A stretch of DNA of 64,000 bases from Azorinus chamasolen (Eukaryota > Mollusca > Bivalvia > Cardiida > Solecurtidae). Under the pieces are notes generated by a model. That model did no database searches, was not told the DNA's origin, and saw only the letters and a program-made list of their open reading frames with translations. The stretch is from contig OY755246.1 of the NCBI GenBank assembly GCA_963576725.1, forward strand, positions 78,313,475 to 78,377,474, written 5' to 3'. Made by a program: the position numbers and the translations under genes. Each line of letters begins with the position of its first letter. The first letter of the stretch is position 1. Positions 41,536-52,399 of the stretch are shown here, piece by piece.

Positions 41536-41718
41536 ATATCTAGTAAGACACGCATAACACTACATGCTGGCAACAAACTTGTGATAACTTATGCAAAACA
41601 ATTGGTGTCTCATCCTCAACAGGTCATAACTGTTTGACAATCTGACTACATTTTCAAAAGAAAATGAAAGAAAACCTTATATTGAGAATTATAATACACA
41701 ACAATTACTTAGCATACA

Positions 41719-41966
41719 ATCAGAGAGTTAACCCTTTACTATATATATATAAACACCTTTTCATGCCTTTGCAAACAGAGTAGACCCAGATCAGACTGCA
41801 TCTTTATGAGCCTTCTAATCAGGATCGAATCTGATTGCTTATGAAACTATAAAGATCTGATCCTACAGTGTCTAAGCCAAAAATCCCCTTAGAAATGTTC
41901 CTTATAATTAATAACTTAAACAATCTTCATGAAATAGTTAACTCATGCTAAATGGGAAAGGGTTAA
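41719..41966. mobile_element. TTAA MITE family 1 (reverse)
   Basis: TTAACCCTTTACTATAT, TTGCAAACAGAGTAGACCC, CCTTCTAATCAGGATCG, end GGGAAAGGGTTAA. Confidence 0.75.
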
Positions 41967-41984
41967 CTGATGTAATAACAAGCT

Positions 41985-43745
41985 TTTTGTAAAATCAAGG
42001 TCAGAGGTCAAGGTCACATTGACCTGAAAATGGTATGCGACACTACCATGAACTCACACACCAAATTTGGAATCTGTAGCTGGTAAGGTAGAGGAGATAT
42101 GCTCCGGACAAACTTTTTGTAAAATCGAGGTCAAAGGTCAAAGTAACCTGAAAATGATACACGACACTCTGCCATCCCAAGATGAACTCACACGAATCTG
42201 TAGCTGGTAAGGTATATGAGATATGCTCCGGACAAGCTTTTTGTAAAATCGAGGTCAAAGGTCAAGGTCAAGGTCACAGTGACCTGAAAATGGTATGCGA
42301 CACTCCCCCATCCCAAGATGAACTCACACACCAAATTTGGAATCCGTAGCTGGTAAGGTGTAGGAGATATGCTCCGGACAAGCTTTTTGTAAACTCGAGG
42401 TCAAAGGTCAAGGTCACATTGACCTGAAAATGGGACGCAACAATCCGCCATCCCAGGAGGAACTCACACACCAAATTTGGAATCCGTAGTTGGTAAGATA
42501 TAGGAGATATGCTCCGGACAAGCTTTTTGTAAAATCGAGGTCAAAGGTCAAGGTCACATTGACCTGAAAATGGTACGCGACACTCCGCTATCCCAAGATG
42601 AACTCACACACCAAATTTATAATCTGTAGCTGGTAAGGTATAGGAGATATGCTCTGGACAAGCTTTTAATAAAATCAAATACAAAGGTCAAGGTCACAGT
42701 GACCTGAAAATGATATGCGACACTCTGCCATTCCAAGATGAACTCACACACCTAATTTGGAATAAGTAGCTGGTAAGGTATATGAGATATGCTCCAGACA
42801 AGTTTTTTGTTAAATCGAGGTCAAAGGTCAATGTCAAGGTGACCTGAAAATGGTACGCAAAACTCCCCCATCCCAAGATGAACTCGCACACCAAATTTTG
42901 AATCTGTAGCTGGTAAGGTATAGGAGATATGCCCCGGACAAGCTTTTTGTAAAATGGAGGTCAAAGATCAAGGTCACAGTGACTTGAAAATGGGACGCAA
43001 CACTCCGCCATCCAAAGATGAAGTCACACACAAAATTTGGAACCCGTAGCTGGTAAAATATAGGAGATATGCTCTGGACAAGCTTATTGTAAAATCGAGG
43101 TCAAAGGTCAAGATCACAGTGACCTGAAAATGGTACGCAACACTCCACCAACCCAAGATTAACTCACACACCAAATTTGGAATCTGTAGCTGGTAAGGTA
43201 GAGGAGATATGCTCCGGACAAGCTTTTTGTAAAATCAAGGTCAAAGTACAAGGTCACAGTGTGAGTCACAGTGACCTGAAAATGGTACACGACACTCCGC
43301 CATCCCAAGATGAACTCACACACCAAATTTGGATTCCATAGCTGGTAAGGTATAGGAGATATGTTCCGGACAAGCTTTTGTAAAATTGAGGTCAAAGGTC
43401 AAGGTCACAGTGACCTGAAAATGGTACGGGACACTTCGCCATCCCAAGATTAACTCACATACCAAATTTGGAATCCGTAGCTGGTTAGGTATAGGAGATA
43501 TGCTCCAGACAAGCTTTTTGTAAAATCAAGGTTCAAGGTCAAGGTCACAGTGACCTGAAAATGGTACGCGACACTCCGATATCTCAAGATGAACGCACAC
43601 ACCGAATTTGGTATTCGTAGCTGATATGACAAAAGAAATATACTCCGGACAAAAGGTACACACACCCAGTCACCCACCCACCCACTTGTGCACAGTGCGA
43701 TTACTATATGCCGCCAAAACCTAGCTTTGGGGGCATAAAAATAAC
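41985..43745. mobile_element. Tandem-core element, 140-bp monomer, about 12 units
   Basis: Unit marks: GAGGTCAAAGGTCAAGGTCA, CAGTGACCTGAAAATGG, CACCAAATTTGGAATCCG, GGAGATATGCTCCGGACAAG. After the last unit come CACCCACCCACCCAC and an end TAGCTTTGGGGGCATAAAA. Each unit yields a similar ~66-codon minus-strand frame (for example LTFDLDFTKSLSGAYLLYLT); these are period artefacts. Confidence 0.85.
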
Positions 43746-43824
43746 AAGTAATTATTGTATTTGGATGCAAACACAGAAGTCTCCCAACCGACACCCCCAT
43801 AGCAGAATTCAGGCTTTCACAATT

Positions 43825-44230
43825 TCCATGCCAACGGTGGTCATTTTGAAAATGCCAAGACATGAAATCAGTTCTACACATGTCATATAACATTTCAGTA
43901 AAATTTGATTCAATTCCGAGCACTTCTTAATGTTACGCTATTGTTGCGGTTTCCATGACAATGGTGGCCATTTTGAAAATTCCAAGACATGAAATCAGTT
44001 CTACACATGCCAAACAACGTACATTTCCATAAAGTTTCATCCAATTCTATATATTTAAAAGCACAATACAATTTTTGTTATTTTCATCCTTGGTTCCCAT
44101 GGCAATGGCAGGTATTTAAAATTCCAAGACATGAAATCCAGTTGTACACATCCCAAACATCATTATTCTAAAGTTTCAATCAGTTCAGAGCACTTTCATC
44201 CATACCAAATTAGAATTAATATAGATCTAT
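43825..44230. repeat. Diverged tandem units, CCAAGACATGAAATCAG family
   Basis: Three units with ATGGTGGCCATTTTGAAAAT, CCAAGACATGAAATCAG and TTCTACACATG. Related to 39900-40280. Confidence 0.7.
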
Positions 44231-45000
44231 ATATAGTGATTCAATTCTGAATACTCTGAATTTTCATTATTTTTGCAATTTATCGATATTTCCAAAGAAA
44301 CTGTTTAAAAACAATAAGTCACCAAATGTCATTTGATATAAAATATTTAATTAATAATAACATTAACAATAATAAAAAGAAGAAACTGAGAAAGCTGTTT
44401 CCCACTATCTGTCAAAGTTTTTCCTTTTTGTTGCCTTGGCAACCACAGTTGTAAATGCAATACTATCTTTTTTAAACAAAAATGTCAAAGCGGACCTAAC
44501 AAGGATTATTACATGTATTTTGAAATTTGGTATTATAATTGACTCAGGTATGTAAGATGTTGCTTGGGGACCAGTTGCTTGAAGAACTAATAAGTTACAT
44601 GTACTGTATGTCTAAAATTTGGCACATTTCCTAAATAAAGTCAAATGTGAATTTTAAATTAACACCAAAAGTGCAAGACACAAACTGAAACACTGATTCT
44701 TACACCTCAAATGTGAATACATATAATGACGTCTGCTCCAAAATTGTCAACTAACCATTATATTGACGTCTGCTCCAAAATTGTCAAACCACTATATATC
44801 ATATATTAATGGCTGCTAAAATATATCACATAACTGTGAAATTTATTTATATTGATGAAACTTTTACAATACAGAATTATATTTTATCAAACAGTTTTGT
44901 TTCTGATACATTGTAACATAATGTCTGATTTGGATCCAAACTGTTTGTAAATTTGCCAAACAAGTTACAAGTTGTGATAATGTCAGCATAAAAAGTGTTT
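44231..45000. other. AT-rich stretch downstream of the TRIM-like gene
   Basis: No gene, MITE or array was recognised. A short direct repeat TGACGTCTGCTCCAAAATTG occurs at about 44729 and 44764. A family-3-like core GTTTGTTTCTG...GGATCCAAACTGTTTG lies near 44895-44950. Confidence 0.5.
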
Positions 45001-45009
45001 ACTTACCTC
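45001..45009 (-). promoter_or_regulatory. Consensus 5' splice site downstream of the stop
   Basis: On the minus strand the sequence reads GGAG|GTAAGTAA, an excellent splice donor 23 bases after the TRIM-like stop codon. If used, it would define a 3' UTR intron. Inference from sequence only. Confidence 0.45.
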
Positions 45010-45028
45010 CATGTTTTTGTGTCCTGAC

Positions 45029-45034
45029 TTTATT
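45029..45034 (-). terminator. AATAAA overlapping the stop codon
   Basis: The minus strand ends GTTGAATAAAG: the TAA stop lies inside a canonical AATAAA polyadenylation hexamer. Whether it is used is unknown; the donor site just downstream argues for a longer 3' UTR. Confidence 0.4.
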
Positions 45035-46763
45035 CAACCTTGTACACTTTTATTTTGTTGCAGTAGTCAGGTTCTACACTGTAACTACTGATATAAAGTC
45101 TGCCAGTGTCATATGTTATGGTGTCAGGAAACAGGAGCCCGTCCTTGTCCACTAACACAATCTTAACCAACTGCCCACTGGGCGTCAGCTGATGTACACA
45201 ATGGTTCTTTTTACTACACACGTACACATATCCATTGTCATCCACAGCTATTCCCGATGGCTCCTGTAACCTATCATGTACATATGTCCACATAACTACA
45301 CCATCTCTATTTAAACACACCATTTTGTTGTCTGACCAAACACTCACGTAGATGACATTGTTATCTTCACTCAATGTTATGTATGAAGGATAATTTACAA
45401 ATAATTTGTTTCCTGTGTTGTCTGAGTCAATTTGTTGTAATAAGTTACCAGTCATGTCGCAAATATGAACTGAATTAACAGGATGAGAACAGGCCAGGAA
45501 GAACTTTCCTTCATTATAAGTGAGGCCGCCATAACAACCTGGTACAGTTATAGTGTGACGCGCTGATAAAGTTGGTGACACAGACAGGAACTGGATACGC
45601 TCGACACCATCCAGCGTTACTGCCAGCTGGTCATCACCAACCATTGTAATGTCCCACGGCTCTGTTGTTAATGTGACTTTCTCAGATTTTTTTTCATCTG
45701 TCTTGTCTATAATCTTAACACATTTGTTGTCATAATCAGTCACTGCCAGTCTTCCATCTTTCAATACAACAACGCCAGTAATGCCACAGTTGTCTGTATC
45801 TGTAGATGTTTTCATGTTGATGTCATGGAGGTACTTGACAGATGCTGGTTGGTCAACCGGTGATAGAATCCCGAGAGAAGTTAACGATGTGGTAAGCGAA
45901 TCAAGCTGGTCATCACGGTTTAAGACAAATCGTTGTGGTTTGATGGTTTGACTTATACTGGCGACCTCTTGCTCCAACGCCGAAATCCTATCTTTGGCAT
46001 ATTTCATGGCGATGAAGAGTTTGTTGTAATGTTTCAACTCATCTTTTCTGTCCATGTCGGAGCTCATTTCTTTTACGTCTTTAATCAGGTCATCCAGTAT
46101 CGGTGTTTGTTGTACAAGAGAATCTAAATGTTCTTTTCGTTGTCTTGAAGCGTTCTTGAGCAAATTTGCTTCCAATTTATCGAGAAGTTTGTTTATGTCT
46201 CGTCTGAATAGTTTCACATTTGCCACGGCATGATCATAACTATCGTTAGTTTCTTGTTGACACCATTCTGACCGACTTTTATTGAACTCTAATCCAGCGA
46301 TGAGTCTTTTGGTATCTCCGCGTATGTTTTTGTATTCTTCGCTGCTTGCGGTTGAGCTGGAAATCTCTGGTATGTAGGACACTTTATTTCTACAGTCTCC
46401 ATGATGTAAAGTAATGCAGACACTGCACCCAAGTTGTTGATGAGGGTTACAGTAGAATTTAATGGGCTCATTTGGGTGTTTCTGGCACAGGTCCGTCAGT
46501 GGGTCAGCAGCCCCAGAAGCCCCTGGCTGTTGTTTTCTGCCTTTTGGTGTGGTGGACATTGTCGACGTGTCCTGAACAACATGGTTACTTGAAGCAGACA
46601 ACTTTTTATGGAAGTTGTTACATTCAGAACAGAAATATTCTCCACAATTCGTACAATACACGACCGCATCCATTCGTTTATTGTCTTTGATACACAAATC
46701 ACAGATAATGTCGAAGTCTTCCTCCGACCCCGCCATGAGCGTTCTTCTGAAAACTTGCGACAT
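45030..46763 (-). CDS. TRIM-like protein: two B-boxes, coiled coil, beta-propeller; no RING
   Basis: A 577-residue intronless frame. Residues 21-61 form a B-box 1 type zinc site (C21, C24, C37, C40, C45, C48, H52, H61). Residues 93-124 form a B-box 2 (C93, H96, C105, H108, C113, C116, H120/H121, C124). About 150-285 is charged and helix-prone, probably coiled coil (RKDELKHYNKLFIAMKYAKD). About 320-577 has repeated blades such as GVVVLKDGRLAVTDYDNKCV and GIAVDDNGYVYVCSKKNHCV, an NHL-like propeller. This B-box-coiled coil-propeller plan is a large, often intronless family in molluscs related to TRIM2/3/56/71. Without a RING, ubiquitin ligase activity is not expected from this protein alone; a scaffold or immune role is family-based inference. 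An in-frame Met at residue 10 is an alternative start. Confidence 0.88.
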   Translation of the reverse strand: MSQVFRRTLMAGSEEDFDIICDLCIKDNKRMDAVVYCTNCGEYFCSECNNFHKKLSASSNHVVQDTSTMSTTPKGRKQQPGASGAADPLTDLCQKHPNEPIKFYCNPHQQLGCSVCITLHHGDCRNKVSYIPEISSSTASSEEYKNIRGDTKRLIAGLEFNKSRSEWCQQETNDSYDHAVANVKLFRRDINKLLDKLEANLLKNASRQRKEHLDSLVQQTPILDDLIKDVKEMSSDMDRKDELKHYNKLFIAMKYAKDRISALEQEVASISQTIKPQRFVLNRDDQLDSLTTSLTSLGILSPVDQPASVKYLHDINMKTSTDTDNCGITGVVVLKDGRLAVTDYDNKCVKIIDKTDEKKSEKVTLTTEPWDITMVGDDQLAVTLDGVERIQFLSVSPTLSARHTITVPGCYGGLTYNEGKFFLACSHPVNSVHICDMTGNLLQQIDSDNTGNKLFVNYPSYITLSEDNNVIYVSVWSDNKMVCLNRDGVVMWTYVHDRLQEPSGIAVDDNGYVYVCSKKNHCVHQLTPSGQLVKIVLVDKDGLLFPDTITYDTGRLYISSYSVEPDYCNKIKVYKVE

Positions 46764-46990
46764 TTTCTATATTTTATTTTCTTGTTTGTTTTTCTCTTCC
46801 TTGTTCACGCCCCAGACGACAAAGTAGGGAAGGTATAATTTGAAACGCGGGACCTTTTGCGGACATTTTTATAGGGTGTGCCATTCATGAATGCATTTTT
46901 TTCTTCGTTGAAATTGAGTCAGCCATTGTATCAGATCTATTTGTCCCAACATTAGAGAAGTAGATCTAGATCTACTGCATTGTAGATCTA
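46764..46990 (-). promoter_or_regulatory. Probable 5' flank of the TRIM-like gene
   Basis: On the minus strand this lies upstream of the ATG. No clear TATA box at a convincing distance; the segment next to the ATG is AT-rich (AAAATATAGAAAATG). Only its position supports a promoter role. Confidence 0.35.
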
Positions 46991-47052
46991 GATGTATAAT
47001 AATAATAATAATAATAATAGATCTAATAATAATAATAATAATTATAATATAT

Positions 47053-47095
<43 letters not shown>

Positions 47096-47175
47096 TAACA
47101 ATAATAATAATAATAATAATAATATTGATAGATCTAATAATAATAATTATAATAATAGATATCCAATAATGATAA
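46991..47175. repeat. (TAA)n microsatellite
   Basis: About 180 bp of imperfect AATAATAAT with interspersed AGATCT motifs, upstream of the TRIM-like gene. Confidence 0.95.
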
Positions 47176-47387
47176 AAGATCATTATTATCCTCGAGTGCC
47201 CAGTTCCGAAGCACATTTGTAAACAGGTTCTGCTTTGTGTGATTGTGACATGGTTTGCAGCTTAGTCAAGGGAAGTAATTCATGCGTCTTTCTGTACTGG
47301 ATTTTGCACCAGTTGCCTCCCATTGACCGTCATTGTGCATGTATGTAGCTAACTTATTTGAAATATACATGTATAAAAATGCCCGTT

Positions 47388-47960
47388 GACCCCTTTCCCT
47401 GTTCTGTATTATGGAAGAAATAATGACAACATGAACAGGTTTATAATATAAACTTTTCAAGCGAACTTTTTGCTTTGCCAAAAACTGCAGAATCAGATCT
47501 GATTTTGAGTTGAAAGTCACCGTAACCTTTACCTTTAGCCGACTTACCTCAAAATTAATAGGGGTCATCTACTGGTCATGGCCAACCTTTCGACTAAGTA
47601 TGTAGACATGAAGTTATTGAGCGGACAATATTTTTGAGCTGACGGTCGCTGTGGCATTGACCTTTGTCAAACTGACCTCAAAATAAATAGAGGTCATCTA
47701 CTGGCTATGACCAACCTTCCTACTCAGTATGAAGATAGCACACTAAATAATTATAAAGTTATTGAACGAACATGTTTTTTTTATTGAAGATCACTTTGAC
47801 CTTAGACCGAGTGACCTTAAAATCAAAAGGGGTCATCTACTGGCCATAAGCAACCTTCCTACTAAGTATGAAGACAACACACTAAATAATTATAACGTTA
47901 TTGAGCGGTCAAGACTTTTGAGTTTAAGGTCATTCCAAGCGCTGCATGACCGAATCACTC
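47388..47960. repeat. Partial family-1 MITE, then about 150-bp tandem units
   Basis: CCTTTCCCTGTTCTGTATT and AACTGCAGAATCAGATC mark a MITE left half to about 47500. Then three units share AGGGGTCATCTACTGGCCAT, CAACCTTCCTACTAAGTATG and AAGTTATTGAGCGG. The ORFs here are shadows. Confidence 0.7.
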
Positions 47961-48041
47961 TATATGTATTTGTAAACAATGGCAGAAACAGTCGTCAGCT
48001 TCAGCATGTGTCGCTTTCTGTGGCACTTTTTAAGGGTCATG

Positions 48042-48253
48042 CATGGAAGGGCGGTGTGACATGCTAAATGCGAAATGCCAAATGCGATTGTCATTTGATA
48101 TACATAAAGTGGGATAAAGATATGCGTAAACTTGGAGACAAACATTTGTTTGCATTTTAAAGATTGGGATTTAATTAGATTCTAGGTTTTTCCTAAAGCA
48201 CAGGTATTTCGCATTTAGGATTTCGCATTTAGCGTGGCGCACCTGCCTTCCAT
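48042..48253. mobile_element. Fold-back element with AAATGCGAAAT arms
   Basis: Left GGAAGGGCGGTGTGACATGC then TAAATGCGAAATGCC; right GATTTCGCATTTAGCG then TGGCGCACCTGCCTTCC, reverse-complementary with few mismatches over about 45 bp. Length about 210 bp. Confidence 0.75.
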
Positions 48254-48359
48254 AGTTATGTGATAACAATAATCTTACATTCGCGTTCGTTAATAATTGT
48301 TTTTATGAAACTCAATTACTATAATGAATATGACACTCTCTAAAGCTCGTGTCATGGTA

Positions 48360-48736
48360 CAGTAAAACCTCTCCATAACGGCCACTATTACATCAAGTAT
48401 TTTATGCTAAAGGCATGTTGCTGCTTAACCTTTGGCCTGCTATGGGCGGATGGTTGAATACCAATGCAAACAGTTTGGATCCAGATGAGACGCCGTGTAA
48501 CGCAGCGTCTCATCAGGCCCCAAACTGTTTGACACCCTCTTTGTATTTTGGTAGACACGTTGATATTATAGCTTGAGCTTTGAAAATGTATTTGCTGAAG
48601 AATTCTGTAAAAATAATTTGCTCAGCGGGTTAAAGGTTAAAGCAATGTGAAAGAAAACAGAACGCTTTAAGCAGCCACCTGCCTTAAATACCAACTAATT
48701 AACACTATTTAGTGGCCGTTATAAAGAGGTTTACTG
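48360..48736. mobile_element. TA-flanked MITE family 4 interrupted by family 3
   Basis: TA|CAGTAAAACCTCTCC at the left and AGAGGTTTACTG|TA at the right. The interior runs GGCATGTTGCTGCTTAA and resumes TTAAAGCAATGTGAAAG after the 48425-48640 insertion. Intact relatives read GGTTGCTTAATGCAGGG at this point, so TTAA was duplicated. Confidence 0.9.
48425..48640. mobile_element. TTAA MITE family 3, nested
   Basis: TTAACCTTTGGCCTGCTATG to GCGGGTTAAAGGTTAA, hairpin AACAGTTTGGATCCAGAT with CCCCAAACTGTTTG, GAGACGCCG/GCAGCGTCTC. Same family as 39152-39365, opposite orientation. Confidence 0.9.
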
Positions 48737-48794
48737 TATTATAATAAACTCGTTCCATAAAACAATTTGAAATGGACATTCATGTAAGACCATA

Positions 48795-49240
48795 TGTTAC
48801 CCCCATTGATACTCAGGTAACAAATAATGACATTATTATTATTATTATCTATCATCTGATATTTTAACATGGCGTTTGAACACAGACAGCTGTGGCAGAA
48901 TCAGACCCAAACATTAGCTATAAATAAACAGAAAAGACCCTGATCAGACGGCTTCTGTAGGAGCCATCTGATGTATGTCTACTGTATTTGCAAAGGTGTC
49001 AAAATGCCGACTTCGTGAGGAAAAGGGTTCAACCTTATTGTGCTGAAATACAATATCTACTCAAACTCAAATTCAGCCATTGCTTACCCTTTACCCCATG
49101 AATATTTATTAAGAAATAATAAGCATATGAATATTCATTAACTGTAGTTGCAGAATGGCATTATGAAGAACGGGTTTTTTTTAACAATGGCAGAACTTGT
49201 AGACTCATATACGAGTTCAACAATACAGAGGAGTTGAAGT
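48795..49240. mobile_element. One complete and one partial family-1 MITE
   Basis: 48795-49032: TTACCCCCATTGATACTC, GAAAAGACCCTGATCAGACG, GTAGGAGCCATCTGATG. 49083-49240: TTACCCTTTACCCCATG, TGAATATTCATTAAC, GGCAGAACTTGTAGACTC, lacking the stem. Confidence 0.65.
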
Positions 49241-49610
49241 TTGCAACTAGATCCATAATAGGTGGTTTCGACAAAAACTGGTACAAAAACATTTATCAGG
49301 AATGGATCCACAGGCACAGACGTTGTATAGAGTGCAGCGGCGAGTATTTCGAAAAGATGTGACGTGAGTTTTGAAAAACAACGTCGATGACGTTAGGTGG
49401 CGTGTTTTACTGTGCGCCGTCGTAGCAATGGTTATGTAGCATAACATGATATATCTAGTGAACCAGCTGACTGATTGTCTAGATCTTTTAGACTATTGCT
49501 GTATTAAGGTTGGGCTACCCCATATTATGTAGCCATTAACTATCATGATAAATAACTGTGTAAAATGAATTGTCTACGTAATTTTTGAATGGCCCTCGTA
49601 CATGTATATA
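49241..49610. other. Stretch without recognisable features
   Basis: Contains GTGACGTGAG and GATGACGTTAG motifs near 49360-49395 but no open frame with homology, no array and no inverted repeat that I could find. Confidence 0.4.
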
Positions 49611-49809
49611 CTTAACATATCATTAGCAAACAGAACAGACCCCGATAAGACGGTTCCTACATGAAACGTCTAACCAGGGTCTACTTTGTTTGTAAAGGCG
49701 TAGAAATGTGTATTTATTGAATAATGGGTTCAAGAAACTATTGACCGAATGTCAAATAGCTTGGATTCCAAGTTATACAGAAACTCATACAGAAGAAAAG
49801 TTTTCGTTT

Positions 49810-50090
49810 TGCAGTTAAACAACCACCTGCTTTTAAAGATAGCACTTTCTATTAATGAAGTGCAGGAGATTTTTTTGTATAACTCTCTTGTTGCATCAAG
49901 CAACCATTTAACTGCTTTTAGAGATAGCACTTTCTATTAATGGAATGTAGGAGTTTTTTTGTATAACTCTCTTGTTGCATCAAGCAACCATTTAACTGCT
50001 TTTAGAGATAGCACTTTCTATCAATGAAGTGCAGGAGTTTACTGTATAACTTTCTTGTTGCACCAAGCAACCGACTCTTTTGGAGACAGA
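49810..50090. repeat. 84-bp tandem repeat, about 3 units
   Basis: AACCATTTAACTGCTTTTAG, AGATAGCACTTTCTATTAAT and AACTCTCTTGTTGCATCAAG recur at about 84-bp spacing. AACCACCTGCTTTTAAAG at the left suggests it grew from the right part of a family-4 MITE. Confidence 0.85.
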
Positions 50091-50114
50091 ACTTTCTATT
50101 CATGAAATAGATCT

Positions 50115-50291
50115 GGGCCCATGCCTATAAAGCTTTTAGTTGAGTCTGAGTTTCGTTCTCAGGCTTTTGATTGGTCAGATTTGAGTTCTCAAGCTTTTGA
50201 TTGGTCAGATTAGAGCCAAAGGCTCAAATCTGACCAATCAAAAGCTTGAGAACGATCTCAGACTCAACTAAAAGCTTTATAAGCATGGACC
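50115..50291. mobile_element. Fold-back element with repeated CCAAT boxes, copy 2
   Basis: Ends GGGCCCATGCCTATAAAGC and GCTTTATAAGCATGGACC; interior GATTGGTCAGATTTGAG and CTGACCAATCAAAAGC. Same family as 6422-6598. Confidence 0.85.
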
Positions 50292-50299
50292 ATAGTTGT

Positions 50300-50780
50300 T
50301 TTAGAGAGGCTATACTGTATATTGTTTGTGTACAACAGAATATTGGGATCTGGCGTTGTTTCTTGAATTTAGTCGTATCATGTAGTAAAATACAAAAAAG
50401 TTACATATTTGAATAAACAACGGGTCATAACGCTTAGTCCGATGTCAATATGAATGATACATGCAGGCCAACATACCATTGTCAAACTGAACATTTACAC
50501 AAAGTTTCAAATGAAAACAGTTTCTGAGATATGACCCCTGGACAGACGGACGTATGTTTAACAATGCCAAAACGACGTCCCTCAGTCTTCGGAGGGGAAA
50601 ACAACACATCTTTGATATAAAATTCAGAGCTACAGATAAACATGCGTTCTCAAATACAGTACTATAAAGCGTGATTTCTCCACCAAATTGTATGTTGTGA
50701 CCACTCTTTAGAATCTTCTCTTCGAGATTATTCTAAAAAGTGGTCACAACAAAGGAGTTGGGGTGAGAAATAAAGAAGTT
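50300..50780. other. Truncated tandem-core element and family-5 MITE
   Basis: 50420-50600: CGGGTCATAACGCTTAG, AAGTTTCAAATGAAAACAG, GGACAGACGGACGTATG, a single worn unit with its microsatellite remnant. 50672-50775: GTTGTGACCACTCTTTAG and AAAAAGTGGTCACAAC, family 5. Confidence 0.6.
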
Positions 50781-50929
50781 ATTCTAGAAAATGTTTTAAT
50801 TGGCGCGTCTTATCTGGCCCTCTGTAAATACAAACAATGTCCAACTTTTCTTTCAAACTTGTTTGATGTGGTAGTGGTAGGGACACTTTATTGTTGCCGA
50901 CTAGTTTTACTGGCAAACGATACAGATAT

Positions 50930-51420
50930 ACATGTATACATTTACTCCGAACGCATATTCAACATCTGTGTCTGCTCTGTTTGCAAACGCATGGAAAGAC
51001 GTTTAAATGAAGGAAAAGGATTAGGCATATACGACTTTAGCATGAGTGTTGTACATTCTTCTTAACCCTTCACTTCATTAATATTCATGCAAGACTGTTG
51101 TACACTTTTTTCTAAACTTTTACTCCATGAATATTCATGCACGGTTGTTGTTACTTCTTCTTAACCCTTTACTTCATGAATATATATTTGTAAAATGCAA
51201 AACTCAATCTATTATGGTTCATTATTAATATAATGATTGCACTAAAACAGAGATCGGGTAAACTACAGACAAACTAAGCAGACCTTGAACAGACAGTTCC
51301 TACAGGAGTCGTGTGATTTGGGCTACTCTGCTTACAAAGGTGTAATAAGGCGGGGAATATTAGGTTATACCATAAGCAAGCAGAGCAGACACTGATCAGA
51401 TGGCTCCTACTGGATTAATA
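50930..51420. other. Fragments of family-1 MITEs
   Basis: Three left ends in a row at about 51063-51185 (TTAACCCTTCACTTCATTA; CTTTTACTCCATGAATATTC; TTAACCCTTTACTTCATG), a tandem of MITE starts, then ACTAAGCAGACCTTGAACAG and TACAGGAGTCGTGTG. No coding sequence. Confidence 0.6.
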
Positions 51421-51893
51421 TGTTATTTTCATAATAAAATCAGTGTTTCTTATACATCTAAGAACTTCAATGAAGTTTCAAATCAAACACAATTCTTAAT
51501 GTTGAGTTATATGAACGATACAGGAACTTAATCCTTTACTTCACAAATATCCACGTACTGATAATGACGTCATGATAAATAAGATATTTTAAAAATTCTG
51601 AAGGGAGGTGATCCCCGAGAGCAAAAATTGCAACACAAAAAGAGAAAATTGCAGACTCGGTTTTATTGAGTCTGTTCATGAACAGTAATTGAAAGTGCAA
51701 CACTGCTCACGCCCTCTAGCACCGGCTTAAGCAGTATTCAATTTTCAGAACAAGTACTGAAATTCATGATCTCGAAGGACACACGAGCTGAGAAAATGTT
51801 GACCATGGCAGAAACTGTAGAATCCTACCTATATTACTTCCTAAGCAAACGGTGTAGCATAGCTGACACGCATAATTAAACACCTGACATTGA
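51421..51893. other. No gene recognised
   Basis: Mostly non-descript DNA with worn MITE pieces (ATCCACGTACTGATAATGACG near 51550; GGCAGAAACTGTAGAATCC near 51810). Confidence 0.4.
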
Positions 51894-52335
51894 GGTCTTG
51901 TGGATCAAATAAACACCAGACAGTGACGTCATGTGGATCACCTGACAGTGACCTCACGTAGATCCAATAAACGCCTGACTGACAGTGACGTCATGTGGAT
52001 CAAATACCTGACAGTGACGTCACGTAGATCCAATAAACGCCTGACTGAAAGTGACGGCATGCGGATCCAACAAACGCCTGTCAGTGACGTCATGTGAATC
52101 AAAAAATACCTGACAGTGAGATCATGTGGATCCAATAAACACTTGACAATAAGACCATGTGGATCCAATAAACACCTGGCAGTGAGGTCATGTGTATCCA
52201 ATAAACGCCTGACAATGACGCCATGTGGATCCAATAAACGCCTGACAGTGAGGTCATATGAATCCAGTAAACAACTGACAGTGACGTCATCCAGTATAAT
52301 AAACATCGGACGTCATGTGGATCCAAACTGTTTGC
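51894..52335. repeat. 30-40-bp minisatellite with CRE octamers
   Basis: About 13 variable units of CTGACAGTGACGTCATGTGG plus ATCCAATAAACGC. Perfect TGACGTCA octamers at 51924, 51986, 52015, 52085 and 52282; other units have one-base variants. Minus-strand frames across it are period artefacts. It lies about 5 kb upstream of the TRIM-like gene. Confidence 0.93.
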
Positions 52336-52399
52336 AAATATCGTCACTATTTGTCTCATAGATTGATGTGACAAATCTTGCATTAACCCATCGTTATGA

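Noticed and set aside
42043..43923. Series of ~66-codon minus-strand ORFs resembling a repeated membrane protein
   Set aside because: Each is one 140-bp monomer of a tandem array read across stops; similarity comes from the DNA repeat.
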